A stretch of DNA of 64,000 nucleotides from Ogataea parapolymorpha DL-1 (lineage: Eukaryota > Ascomycota > Pichiomycetes > Pichiales > Pichiaceae), in NCBI RefSeq assembly GCF_000187245.1, contig NC_027863.1:248001-312000 (forward strand), given 5' to 3'. Both the position numbers and the translations under genes were made by a program. Each line of letters starts with the position of its first letter. The stretch's first letter is position 1. Below the pieces are notes generated by a model, which saw nothing but the letters and a program-made list of their open reading frames with translations, was not told where the DNA came from and searched no databases. Positions 36,384-45,502 of the stretch are shown here, in pieces.

Positions 36384-38352
36384 ATGAACGTTATCAAGCT
36401 GCAGGTATGTGTGGTTTTGCGCAATGGACGAGCTAACTGTTTCTTAGAAAAAATTCCCTGTGTTGGAACAACAGGACCTCTTCAATATTATTGATGACTT
36501 CCGCAAAATCGACTTGGACGACAAGGGCTGGGTAGACAGGAAACACGTGATTGAAGCCGTCTCTAACGACGGCAAGGGCTCGTACGACGATATCAGAGAA
36601 ACTTTGAAGCAGGTCAATGTGGACGCTTCGGGACATGTGGAGTTGGAAGACTTTGTCGAGCTGCATGCGAAATTGAAGGAAAAAAAGCTTCAGCCGCCTC
36701 CATCTGGCTCCTCTGGCGTCAGTGCCGGTTCTGCTGTGTCCGGTAGCTCGTCAGCAGGCGGCTTTGTTCACAGAGGTACGGGTGCTTCGGCTAAGGTTAT
36801 TGTTACCGGTAAATCGGGAACCACGCACACTATCAACGACGAGGAGAGAATTGAGTTCACCAGACACATCAATGCTGTGTTAGCAGGAGATCCACATGTC
36901 GGCGACAGATTGCCTTTCCCATTGGACACTTTCCAGATCTTTGACGAGTGCACGGACGGTCTGGTTCTTTCCAAGCTGATTAATGACTCTGTTCCAGATA
37001 CTATCGATACTAGGGTGCTCAACATCCCCAAGAAAGGAAAGAAACTGAACAATTTCACCATGCTGGAAAACGCCAACATTGTGCTTAACTCCGCTAAGGC
37101 TATTGGCTGCGTGGTGGTTAACGTGCACTCCGAAGATATCATTGAGGGAAAAGAACACTTGATTCTAGGCCTTATCTGGCAGATCATCAGAAGAGGATTG
37201 CTCAGCAAAATCGATATTAAGCTCCATCCTGAGCTTTACAGACTGCTGGAAGACGACGAGACCTTGGAACAGTTCCTCAGACTGCCTCCAGAACAGATCT
37301 TGCTCAGATGGTTCAACTACCATCTGAAGGCAGCAAACTGGCATAGAAGAGTGTCAAACTTTACGAGTGACGTGAGCGATGGAGAAAACTACACCATTTT
37401 GTTGAACCAGTTGCAGCCAGAGTCCTGCTCCAAGGCTCCTTTGCAGACGCCTGACCTGTTGCAGAGAGCTGAGCAGGTGCTGGAAAATGCTGATAAGATC
37501 GGGTGCAGAAAGTACTTGACTCCTACTGCCTTGGTTGCCGGTAACCCACGTCTGAACCTTGCCTTTGTGGCTCATCTTTTCAACACTCATCCTGGTCTGG
37601 ACCCAATCGAGGAGAGCGAGAGGCCAGAAATTGAGGAGTTCGATGCAGAGGGCGAGAGAGAGGCTAGAGTGTTTACTCTGTGGCTTAACTCTTTGGAAGT
37701 CGATCCGCCAGTGGTTTCTTTGTTTGAAGACCTAAAGGACGGTACTATTTTGCTGCAGGCTTTCGACAAGGTGATGCCCGGTTCTGTTAGCTTGAACCAC
37801 ATAAATAAGAGACCAACCTCAGGAAAGGAGATGATGAGATTCAAGGCGCTGGAAAACACTAATTATGCGGTTGAGGTTGGAAAGGCCAACCGGTTTTCGC
37901 TTGTCGGTATTGAAGGTTCTGACATTGTGGATGGCAACAAGATGCTCACCCTGGGACTGGTGTGGCAATTGATGAGAAGAAACATCAACAATACGCTCCA
38001 GAAACTTGCCTCCAACGGTAAAGAGCTTACCGATGCCGAGATCCTTAATTGGGCCAACACGCAGGTCACCAAGGGTGGTAAGAACTCGACGATTCGCTCT
38101 TTCAAAGATCCTTCGTTGGCCACGGGTGTTTTCCTTCTCGACGTGCTGAATGGCTTGAAGCCAGGCTACGTTGACTACTCGCTGGTTACTTCAGGTGCTA
38201 CCGAGGAAGAGAGATACGCCAATGCCAGATTGGCCATTTCAATTGCTAGAAAGCTTGGTGCTTTGATCTGGTTGGTGCCAGAGGATATCAACGAGGTCAG
38301 ATCAAGACTGATTCTCACATTTGTTGGGTCCTTAATGTCCTTGAAGGTGTGA
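36384..38352 (+). CDS. SAC6: Fimbrin Sac6, actin-bundling protein (one intron)
   Basis: Exon 36384-36404 (MNVIKLQ) joins exon 36448-38352 (KKFPVLEQQDLFN...), giving 641 residues against 642 in S. cerevisiae. An N-terminal EF-hand-like pair (about 10-85) is followed by four calponin-homology domains in two actin-binding pairs (from about residue 125). Signatures are FDECTDGLVLSKLINDSVPDTID, LLRWFNYHLKAAN, LWLNSLEVDP and DGTILLQAFDKVMPG. Sac6 crosslinks actin filaments in cortical patches for endocytosis. The S. cerevisiae gene also has a 5' intron. Confidence 0.95.
36405..36447 (+). other. Very short intron of SAC6 (43 nt)
   Basis: Donor GTATGT, a degenerate branch site AGCTAAC at 36431-36437 and acceptor TAG ending at 36447. 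Splicing yields MNVIKLQKKFPVLEQQDLF, matching fimbrin N-termini. Confidence 0.92.
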
Positions 38353-38418
38353 TGATCTGTATTCTAAAATAGAATTTGAAAAATGCGTAAATTAATTATT
38401 GAACTTTTATAAACCGAG

Positions 38419-39474
38419 TTAATCGTCTGCGTACACTTTTCTAGTATCTGCAATTTGGTTTTTTAATTTCTCATCCCATTGTAATTTGAGGTCTTCAAAG
38501 TACTTTGCCACGTCTGCCTGGCCCGTTGCATCGACCTCTGTAATCTTGAGGTACTCTTTACCGGTGATAGTACATGCACTGCCGTATTTTTTCTCCTGCA
38601 GGTCCAGCTCTGGATTGGCTTTTAGACAGACGAAAATCGGAGCGTTAGCGCCTTTCCAGCCCGATATATTGTGCCACGGCGAGCCACAAAGCCTTGCCAC
38701 GTAGAACATCAGCAGCATTCCGTAGAATGTGAGCGGGTTGAGGTACTGGAAGAACGAGAACGAGGTGAATATGCCTGGGTGGGTCAAGTACTGGTTGATG
38801 CCATACCTGGACTTGAGTTCTTTGTATGAGCCGAGATGGAGCAAGTCGACAAGCCGCTTTGAGCCCTCGTACGAGATGTCAGACCTAAGCAGCTGTAGAT
38901 CGTCAAAGGACAAAAACGAAGGTTTTGACATTATGCTCGAGATCCACACGACCCGGGGATTTTTAGAGTGCGACAGTAATGGCTCGGCCAGATGCTGTAC
39001 AAAGTAATAAGGTCCAAACACGTTTGCCTGGAACACGAGCCCCAACCCGTCGGAAGACTTGACACCTACTTTCTGAATCTTGTACGTGGGGAAAGTCGAG
39101 GCCTGCACTGGGTTGGAGAGAACTTCTTTGGTGGCCTGGATCCAGTCTATGCCCGAGTAGACGCCCTGGGCAGCATTGATGAAGAGGTAGTCGAGCTTGT
39201 TGTGGTTTTTCTTGAGTTCGTAGATCGCCGCGAGAATGGACACCATGTTGGAGAAGTCGACAAGGACATAGTCGAAGTCCAGAATGGCTATACGACGCAC
39301 ATGTTTTTCGTTGTGCTCTTTAATCTTGTTTATCGCCTCAATGGCTTTAGGGAGTGTTCTGGACGTGACAATGATGGTCAGCCTGGTTTCAGAAGGAACT
39401 TCGACCAGTAGACGATAGGCAATGTTGAGCCCCAAATTGCTGTTGGTGCCGGTGATCAGGGCCACGAGACTCAT
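38419..39474 (-). CDS. ERG27: 3-keto-steroid reductase Erg27
   Basis: From the ATG at 39474 (MSLVALITGTNSNLG) the protein has 351 residues (347 in S. cerevisiae). It is a short-chain dehydrogenase: TGTNSNLG cofactor loop (9-16), NAAQG after strand 4, the catalytic Ser in VVWISSIMSKPSF and YEGSKRLVDLL with Tyr-x3-Lys. Family-specific parts are YLTHPGIFTSF and SPWHNISGWKGANAPI. Erg27 reduces 3-keto intermediates during C-4 demethylation of sterols at the ER. The upstream in-frame extension to 39648 lacks similarity. Confidence 0.92.
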   Translation of the reverse strand: MSLVALITGTNSNLGLNIAYRLLVEVPSETRLTIIVTSRTLPKAIEAINKIKEHNEKHVRRIAILDFDYVLVDFSNMVSILAAIYELKKNHNKLDYLFINAAQGVYSGIDWIQATKEVLSNPVQASTFPTYKIQKVGVKSSDGLGLVFQANVFGPYYFVQHLAEPLLSHSKNPRVVWISSIMSKPSFLSFDDLQLLRSDISYEGSKRLVDLLHLGSYKELKSRYGINQYLTHPGIFTSFSFFQYLNPLTFYGMLLMFYVARLCGSPWHNISGWKGANAPIFVCLKANPELDLQEKKYGSACTITGKEYLKITEVDATGQADVAKYFEDLKLQWDEKLKNQIADTRKVYADD

Positions 39475-39885
39475 GGAGAAAATAAATATTGAACGAGTTA
39501 CACAGCCTGACAAAACAATAAATAGGCCAGTTCCAAGACAAACAACGTGTCTCTGCCAACATGTTCCTGCCAAAAAGTTCCTGATGTCTTCCAACCAGCA
39601 GGTGGAGTCGGTTTGAAATTCCCTCCGAAAGCTTTCCCCTGTGACCACATGTTGCTACACTCAAACCATGTGCCATGCACTAACAATAGAAATTTGTTTC
39701 AGTTTCAAGACCGCCCTTTATCGTGCGGCACAGCCCGCCATGCGACCGCTGATTAGCAAGTCTCAGCACTAATTATGTCCCGACATGCAGAATATGAAAC
39801 TTACGGCTTTTCTAGACCAATTGGTCCCCAGTGTCTCAGAATCAACCTTATATATAGACGTCGATGCAACAAGGTCTTGCCAACC
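39475..39885. promoter_or_regulatory. ERG27/FUS3-type promoter region with pheromone-response-like elements
   Basis: In this 411-bp divergent gap, TGTTTCA (39695-39701) is the reverse complement of the pheromone response element TGAAACA. GTTTCA (39702-39707) follows directly and TGAAAC recurs at 39795-39800. A TATATATA-type box lies near 39850, just before the chosen MAPK start. Two in-frame upstream codons (from 39775) appear to be promoter sequence. Confidence 0.5.
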
Positions 39886-40941
39886 ATGCACGCCAAACAA
39901 TTTGTTTTCAACCTGAGAGACTACGAGGTGAGAGACATTCTGGGCGAGGGAGCCTACGGAGTGGTCGCGCTGGGCGTCCATAGAAGATCGGGCACCACGG
40001 TTGCAGTCAAGAAGATTGAACCGTTCGAAAGAGAGCTCTTTTGTCTGCGCACGCTCAGAGAAATCAAACTACTCAAACACTTCAAGCACAACAACATCAT
40101 CAGCATTCTCGATATCCAGAAACCCCGCGACTTCGAATCCTTCAGAGAGGTGTACATCGTGCAGGAGTACATGGAGACGGACCTGCATCACGTGATCCGG
40201 TCGCAGACGCTGAGCGACGACCATGTGCAGTATCTGATGTACCAGGCTTTGAAGGGCGTCAAGTGTCTGCACTCGTGCGGTGTGATCCATAGAGACCTGA
40301 AGCCGGCGAATTTGTTGGTAAACTCCAATTGCGACCTCAAGATCTGCGATTTTGGGCTCGCTCGCGTCGGCAGAGACGATTCCTCGTCGGTTTCAGAATC
40401 CAAGGACTCTTTTCTCACAGAGTACGTGGCCACACGGTGGTACCGAGCTCCAGAGATCATGCTCACGTCCTCCCAGTACTCCAAAGCAATCGATATCTGG
40501 TCGCTGGCATGTATTTTGGCGGAGATGCTGCTCAGGGAGCCGTTTCTCCCAGGCAAGGACTATAGACATCAGCTACTTCTTATATTTGAGATTCTGGGCA
40601 CGCCCACGGGAGCCGATTTCCAGTCTATCAAGTCCAAGCGTGCGAGAGAGTACATTCGTTCGCAGAGGTTTTTCAAAAAGATTCCTCTTCGAAAAATATT
40701 TCCACATGCCAATCCGTCCGCTGTGGACCTAATGGAGAAGATGCTGAAATTTGATCCAACCCAGAGACTCACAGTGGAGGAGGCGTTAGAGCATCCGTAC
40801 TTTGGTGCGTACCGGGTTATCGAGGAGGAGACTACGGCGGTCCCAATTCCAAAGGACTTCTTCTTTTTCGACGACTGCAAGGAGCAGCTCGAGATGATTG
40901 ATTTGAAAAGAATGCTGTATGCTGAAATTCTAGCTACCTAA
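39886..40941 (+). CDS. FUS3: Mating-pathway MAP kinase, Fus3-like
   Basis: From the ATG at 39886 (MHAKQFVFNLRDYEV) the kinase has 351 residues (Fus3 has 353). GEGAYG lies at 20-25, the ATP Lys in AVKKIE, HRDLKPAN at 135-142, DFG about 155-157, and the dual-phosphorylation TEY at 178-180 within FLTEYVATRWYRAPE. PGKDYRHQLLLIFEILGTP, RAREYIRSQ and the terminal PIPKDFFFFDD resemble Fus3 more than Kss1. Fus3/Kss1 phosphorylate Ste12-type factors in mating and filamentation. An alternative ATG at 39775 would add 37 residues but overlaps the TATA-like box and pheromone elements. Confidence 0.88.
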   Translation: MHAKQFVFNLRDYEVRDILGEGAYGVVALGVHRRSGTTVAVKKIEPFERELFCLRTLREIKLLKHFKHNNIISILDIQKPRDFESFREVYIVQEYMETDLHHVIRSQTLSDDHVQYLMYQALKGVKCLHSCGVIHRDLKPANLLVNSNCDLKICDFGLARVGRDDSSSVSESKDSFLTEYVATRWYRAPEIMLTSSQYSKAIDIWSLACILAEMLLREPFLPGKDYRHQLLLIFEILGTPTGADFQSIKSKRAREYIRSQRFFKKIPLRKIFPHANPSAVDLMEKMLKFDPTQRLTVEEALEHPYFGAYRVIEEETTAVPIPKDFFFFDDCKEQLEMIDLKRMLYAEILAT

Positions 40942-41050
40942 TTCAGTGATAATAAAAAATCGGGGGTCTCTCAAAGACTGGTTTTAGGTGTGGCAATCTA
41001 TTGAAACAGAATATTTAATTGCAACAGTAGTATTATCTTGCAACTATTCT

Positions 41051-41938
41051 ATGATCAATGCACGCAAGCAGAGAGTGCTGGCTATTGCTGCACTGTGCTT
41101 TCTGATCATTCTGTTTGTGTCCGTGACCAATACCGGCGATAAGAAGCCGCAACTGCTTGCTGGGGAACGATCCTATTCTCCCACCCCGGGCAACAATAAG
41201 CTGGCCCAGGCTGGAGGAAACGTGAACCAGCTTGTCAAGGACAAGTCGGGGGTGATTGACGAGTCGAAAGTGAAGCAGGCAGAGGAGTTTTCCAGCGTCA
41301 AGCCTCCTGTGAAGGCTCCTAGTGGCGACTCGTCGCAGAAGAAGATCACAGCAGACACGTCGAAGAAAGCCGGATCGGCAAAGGAAAATCTGGCCATAAA
41401 AGATCAAAAAGGTCCGGCAGACACGAAGGAACAGAAGTTGGCCGACTCAAAAGATTCACTTGGAAACAGTGTCGCCAAAGATGAAACCAAAGCCGACATC
41501 CAGCGTTCAAACGTAGACTCTAAGAAATTGGCTGATTCGGACGTCAAGAAGGTGGCGGACCACGAGGATAGCGCCGGGTTTGACGCAGCCAAGGAGTTCA
41601 AGGAGATTCTCAGTCTTTCTCCTGTGGCTATCTTCTCCAAATCTTACTGTCCATACTCTAAGAAACTCAAGGATTTGTTGCAAACGAGCTACGACATCAC
41701 TCCTCAGCCCACAGTTGTTGAGCTGGATCTCCACAAACACGGCAAAGAGCTCCAGGACTATATTGCCTCGGTGTCAGGCAGAAGAACTGTGCCGAACCTG
41801 TTTGTTAACGGCGTCAGCCGCGGTGGCTCGGATGAAATGAGCGCTTTGCATGCCGACAACAAGCTTCTTGACCAGCTCACTGCGTGGGGAGGTCCAAAGG
41901 TTAAGGTGGAAAAGATCAATAAGCCTTCGAACTCGTAA
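41051..41938 (+). CDS. GRX6: Membrane-anchored monothiol glutaredoxin (Grx6/Grx7-like)
   Basis: From the ATG at 41051 the protein has 295 residues: a short cytosolic tail, one signal-anchor (about 8-26, VLAIAALCFLIILFVSV), a long Lys/Asp/Ser-rich stem (about 27-175) and a C-terminal glutaredoxin domain. The active site is CPYS (Cys200), with the cis-proline motif RTVPNLFV about 245-252 and GG at 258-259. Grx6 and Grx7 are type II proteins of the early secretory pathway that reduce glutathione-mixed disulfides. The stem is much longer than in S. cerevisiae (231 and 203 aa proteins). Grx6 and Grx7 cannot be told apart here. Confidence 0.85.
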   Translation: MINARKQRVLAIAALCFLIILFVSVTNTGDKKPQLLAGERSYSPTPGNNKLAQAGGNVNQLVKDKSGVIDESKVKQAEEFSSVKPPVKAPSGDSSQKKITADTSKKAGSAKENLAIKDQKGPADTKEQKLADSKDSLGNSVAKDETKADIQRSNVDSKKLADSDVKKVADHEDSAGFDAAKEFKEILSLSPVAIFSKSYCPYSKKLKDLLQTSYDITPQPTVVELDLHKHGKELQDYIASVSGRRTVPNLFVNGVSRGGSDEMSALHADNKLLDQLTAWGGPKVKVEKINKPSNS

Positions 41939-41981
41939 CGGCACCCGCTTACGTAACCTTTAATATTTAATTATTTTCATC

Positions 41982-42680
41982 ATGTACGCTTCACCCACTA
42001 TAGACAGCATTGACGGCGAGGTGGCCATTCGGAAGCCAGAGTACGTCCCTTGTGGCATTAAAGAGCCATCACAGGGCATACGAAAGCTTATCAAAAGTCT
42101 GGATCTCGCTAAGCACCAAGAAGGCGGGTATTTCAAAGAGACAGACAGATCGCCGTTCTATATGGAAAACCCTTACTATCCAGGACACAACAGGGGAACT
42201 GAAGACGAGCCTTTGAGGCTAGGGAAGTCAACAGAGCCAGTTCTGCCTCATCCAGAAGATGCCCAAAAGAAAATAACTCCTCACAGAAACACCTCAACCT
42301 TAATACACTATTTATTGACTTGCGATGCCTACATGGGAAGACTCCATAAAAACCATTCGCGCATAATTCACATTCTACAAAGGGGCCGTGGTCAATACGT
42401 TTTGGTGTACCCTGACGGGACGATAAAGTCGTTTGTTGTTGGCTTCGATGTGGAAAAAGGAGAGGTGACTCAATGGGTAGTCCCTGGAGAGGTGTACAAG
42501 GCATCATTCTTGCTACCGTTGAACGGCGAGCCATCTGCTGACGACCATTTGCTGATTAGCGAGGTTGTAGTTCCAGGGTTTGAGTTTGACGATCATCGGT
42601 TCATGCGAAGCTATGAAGAGCTGAAGGCGCTGGTTGGAGACCGTGCCGAGGAGCTTAAATGGCTACTGGAGGCCAACTGA
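41982..42680 (+). CDS. DUF985 cupin protein (YML079W-like)
   Basis: A 232-residue protein with cupin landmarks: LDLAKHQEGGYFKET (about 40-54), STLIHYLLTCD, LHKNHSRIIHILQRGRGQYVLVYPDG and the late SEVVVPGFEFDDHRFM. It corresponds to yeast YML079W (201 aa), a structurally solved plant seed storage-like cupin without a known reaction. Possible metal ligands are visible (His in the HKN and RIIHI segments), but activity is not established. Confidence 0.85.
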   Translation: MYASPTIDSIDGEVAIRKPEYVPCGIKEPSQGIRKLIKSLDLAKHQEGGYFKETDRSPFYMENPYYPGHNRGTEDEPLRLGKSTEPVLPHPEDAQKKITPHRNTSTLIHYLLTCDAYMGRLHKNHSRIIHILQRGRGQYVLVYPDGTIKSFVVGFDVEKGEVTQWVVPGEVYKASFLLPLNGEPSADDHLLISEVVVPGFEFDDHRFMRSYEELKALVGDRAEELKWLLEAN

Positions 42681-42824
42681 GAGTTGCAACCAAGTATAGT
42701 TTTTTTTGTTGTTACACGTGATTTACACGTGACACACACGTAACCCTCTCCGTGAAAAAAATACCCAGCCGGTTTTTCACAATTAAAATTTTCAAAGTTT
42801 ATTGGACTAGTTTAATAGATCAAG
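42681..42824 (+). promoter_or_regulatory. RPS11 promoter with tandem CACGTG boxes
   Basis: Two perfect CACGTG palindromes (42715-42720 and 42726-42731), a half-site ACACGT at 42735-42740 and TAACCCT at 42741-42747 lie within 35 bp, followed by an A-run and TTTTC-rich sequence. Cbf1 (CACGTG) and Tbf1 (ACCCTAA-like) drive ribosomal protein genes in many non-Saccharomyces yeasts, so this looks like such a module. Confidence 0.55.
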
Positions 42825-43467
42825 ATGGCTACTGAATTGACCGTGCAGTCTGAGAAGGCTTTCCAGAAGGTAAGTGACAGAGATAGATGATGCGACAACG
42901 CCAGCAATAAGGACGAGCGAAAAGTTCCGCGAAGTACGTCAGTTTCCACCATACGAGACGTCAACAGTTGGAAACTCGTATTTCGCCAGACTCCTTCGGA
43001 CTCTCAAGCGCAGCGTTGTCCTACCCAGTATTCTAACACCTCAGCAACCACACATCTTCACCAACCCAAAGGCTAAGGCCTCCAGAAGAACCAAGAGATG
43101 GTACAAGGACGTCGGTCTGGGATTCAAGACTCCTAAGTCCGCTATTGAGGGTACCTACATTGACAAGAAGTGTCCTTTCACCGGTACTGTCTCTATCAGA
43201 GGTAGAATTCTGACCGGTACTGTTGTGTCCACCAAAATGCACAGAACCATCATCATCAGAAGAGACTACTTGCACTACATCCCTAAATACAACAGATACG
43301 AGAAGAGACACAAGAATCTCGCTGCTCACGTTTCTCCAGCTTTCAGAGTTCAAGAGGGTGACATTGTGACTGTTGGACAGTGCAGACCACTTTCCAAGAC
43401 CGTTAGATTCAACGTTGTTAAGGTTGCTTCTGCTAAGGGTAAGGCCAAGGCTTTCACCAAGTTCTAA
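42825..43467 (+). CDS. RPS11: 40S ribosomal protein S11 (uS17), one intron
   Basis: Exon 42825-42869 ([15 protein letters not shown]) joins exon 43045-43467 ([19 protein letters not shown]...), giving 155 residues (156 in S. cerevisiae). The sequence is nearly collinear with yeast Rps11, including [20 protein letters not shown] and [20 protein letters not shown] encodes conserved leucines in VGLGFK and RILTG. Codons are strongly biased (AGA for Arg, GTT/GTC, AAG), as expected for high expression. Confidence 0.97.
42870..43044 (+). other. Intron of RPS11 (175 nt)
   Basis: Donor GTAAGT, branch site TTCTAAC at 43031-43037 and acceptor CAG ending at 43044. It is the longest intron in the window, as is common for ribosomal protein genes. 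One frame through the intron is open, but this is not coding. No snoRNA boxes were found inside. Confidence 0.93.
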
Positions 43468-43595
43468 GTTAGTTAGATGTATAATCATAAGGATGAGTAT
43501 TGAACAATTTTCCCCGTAAGCTGGTGCAAGGATGCGCTTGCAACTTTTTCTCGCCGTCGCACCTGATAAAATTTTTTTCCAAGTAGCAAACTCAC

Positions 43596-43637
43596 TTACC
43601 CTCTCACCTTTGTATCTTACCCTGTCTTGAAGGGTAA
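43596..43637. promoter_or_regulatory. Cluster of Reb1-like sites in front of REB1
   Basis: TTACCC occurs at 43596-43601 and 43617-43622, and its complement GGGTAA at 43632-43637, all within 80 bp of the REB1 start codon. Reb1 binds a TTACCCG-type core, so autoregulation is plausible. The flanking G of the consensus is missing here, so affinity is unclear. Confidence 0.45.
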
Positions 43638-43672
43638 CTCAGTATATTTGATAAGATAAGGCCAGAATTTTG

Positions 43673-45502
43673 ATGCTGGATCAGCAACACCAGGAGGCAC
43701 AGGAGCAGATTGGAGGTGCTCGCGCCCTGCTGGAGCTGGGCACAAAACAGAAAGAAGGCGGAGATCAAAACAACGACGTCGACCAGCATTCCAAGCACGA
43801 CGATGAGGATGAACCGCTTGACCGATCGAGGAAGCGTAACTTCTCGAACGACGACGACATGTCGCAGCTGGAATTCCAGCAGTGGACCACAGGATTTTTG
43901 GCTGACGATCTGGAGGGCCAAGAGGGGGACAACGACACCGACGGATACCATTTTGGGAACCAGTCTGGGCTTGGAATCCCGTCGTTGAGTCAGAACAGCT
44001 CAAAGAGACCAAAAAAGACCTCGCGAAAGGATACGAACGGCATTAGTGGAAGGAATGGTACGCCATCCGCGAGTAACGTTCATGCGGTTAGAATAAAAAA
44101 TATCAATGTGGACCCAGAATTGGCAAATCTCGACACCTCTTCGTTTGTACAGGATGCCATGATTGATGCCAGAACTCTGGCCAGTCTGGGATCTATTGAC
44201 CACGAATATTTGAGACATGCTGCGGAGGGCGCACATTCAGAGTCTGCTGAGGACGAGGTCCAGCATTTGGCAGTCCAAGCTGTTAATCAGGCTGTTGCCG
44301 CAGCGCAGGCCCAGGCCGCCGCTGTGATGGAGAAAAATGAACGTCAACCGAACGGAGAAGCTCACGATAGAAAACACCTACCGACTCCGCCTCTGCCGCC
44401 TGACTCTCAACAAGACAGGTCTGGGTCTCGAGGAATGTCTCCTTCGGGCCATCCATTTTCCGTGCCTAGCGCAGAGACAGCCGCGCTGGTTGCCGAGGCT
44501 GCTGAGAAGGCGCGGAGCTATGTCACCGTTCATTCGCAAGGACGCTCGTTTTCGAAGGAAGAGTCGAACGCAATCGACCTGTTCATCACAGAATATCAAA
44601 ACATCAATAACATGACGAGAGAGGAGATTTGCAAACGAATTTGGTCAAATGAACGGAAAAAGGACGACTTCTGGGAATCACTGCAGAAGGTGTTGCCCGA
44701 GAGAACGCGAGCATCGTTGTACAAGCACGTTCGCAGAACTTACCATATATTCAACGTCAGAGGAAAATGGTCGCCGGAGGACGACGAGCGTCTTGCCCAG
44801 CTGGCTGCCAAGATGGAGGGCCAATGGAAGGAGATTGGAAAGGAGATGAACAGAATGCCCGAGGACTGCAGAGACAGATGGAGGAACTACGTCAAGTGCG
44901 GAAATAATAGGCTCAGGCACAAGTGGTCTTTGGAAGAGGAAGATAAGCTACGGAGCGTGATTCATGGCATGTTGCGGGAGCAGACGGCCAACTCTGAGTC
45001 GATGGGAGTTGAGCCAGTAATTAATTGGACCTTAGTCAGCGAGAGAATGGGCGGCACGCGCTCTAGAATTCAATGCAGATACAAGTGGAACAAGTTGGTG
45101 AAGCGCGAGGCTGGAAACCGTGCGCGAAGCGTAGACCTGGAGACCAGAAATTGGCTGCTTGCCCGGTTGAGAGAGATTTGGAACCGCGAGGGTACAGATT
45201 CCATTGATTGGGATACCTTGGCATCTTTGCATCCAAGCAATGTTTGGTCGGGCGCAGACTTCAAAAAATGCTTCGAAAAAATGAAGTCCACCGTCGCCGG
45301 TTATAAGAAGAAACCATTTATCGAGATTGTGGACACATTGCTTCAGGAAAACACAGAGAATTATTTTGACTCTGAGAACAAGAGCGAGGACAAGAAGAAG
45401 GAGGCGGACAGGCCGGACTCCAAGAAACCCGAGGCGGAGGTGTCGCTTTCTGAGCTTCAGGATTTGGTGAAACGGGAAGTGGAGGCTATTGAGTTTCAGT
45501 AA
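43673..45502 (+). CDS. REB1: Myb-type general regulatory factor Reb1
   Basis: The 609-residue protein has a Gln/Asp/Glu-rich N-terminal half and a C-terminal DNA-binding region (about 295-530) with Myb-like repeats: RGKWSPEDDERLAQLAAKMEGQWKEIGKEM, CRDRWRNYVKCGNNRLRHKWSLEEEDKL, and WTLVSERMGGTRSRIQCRYKWNKL. This matches Reb1 (and its relative Nsi1), which binds TTACCCG, opens nucleosomes at promoters and blocks RNA polymerase I and II at terminators. The chosen start is the first ATG (43673). Three TTACCC-type motifs lie just upstream. Confidence 0.92.
   Translation: MLDQQHQEAQEQIGGARALLELGTKQKEGGDQNNDVDQHSKHDDEDEPLDRSRKRNFSNDDDMSQLEFQQWTTGFLADDLEGQEGDNDTDGYHFGNQSGLGIPSLSQNSSKRPKKTSRKDTNGISGRNGTPSASNVHAVRIKNINVDPELANLDTSSFVQDAMIDARTLASLGSIDHEYLRHAAEGAHSESAEDEVQHLAVQAVNQAVAAAQAQAAAVMEKNERQPNGEAHDRKHLPTPPLPPDSQQDRSGSRGMSPSGHPFSVPSAETAALVAEAAEKARSYVTVHSQGRSFSKEESNAIDLFITEYQNINNMTREEICKRIWSNERKKDDFWESLQKVLPERTRASLYKHVRRTYHIFNVRGKWSPEDDERLAQLAAKMEGQWKEIGKEMNRMPEDCRDRWRNYVKCGNNRLRHKWSLEEEDKLRSVIHGMLREQTANSESMGVEPVINWTLVSERMGGTRSRIQCRYKWNKLVKREAGNRARSVDLETRNWLLARLREIWNREGTDSIDWDTLASLHPSNVWSGADFKKCFEKMKSTVAGYKKKPFIEIVDTLLQENTENYFDSENKSEDKKKEADRPDSKKPEAEVSLSELQDLVKREVEAIEFQ

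Noticed and set aside
40130..40145. tRNA B-box-like TTCGAATCC
   Set aside because: It lies inside the MAP kinase coding sequence with no A box or cloverleaf. A similar GGTTCGAAT near 49792 is also coding.
42870..43044. snoRNA in the RPS11 intron
   Set aside because: A GATGATG near the donor resembles a C box, but no D box (CTGA) or closing stem was found.
42874..43467. A 197-residue version of ribosomal protein S11
   Set aside because: It reads through the RPS11 intron in another phase. The spliced product starting at 42825 matches yeast Rps11 from its first residue.
43045..43467. CUG-Ser or CUG-Ala reassigned code
   Set aside because: CTG codons occur at conserved leucines in RPS11 (VGLGFK, RILTG), so standard decoding is assumed.
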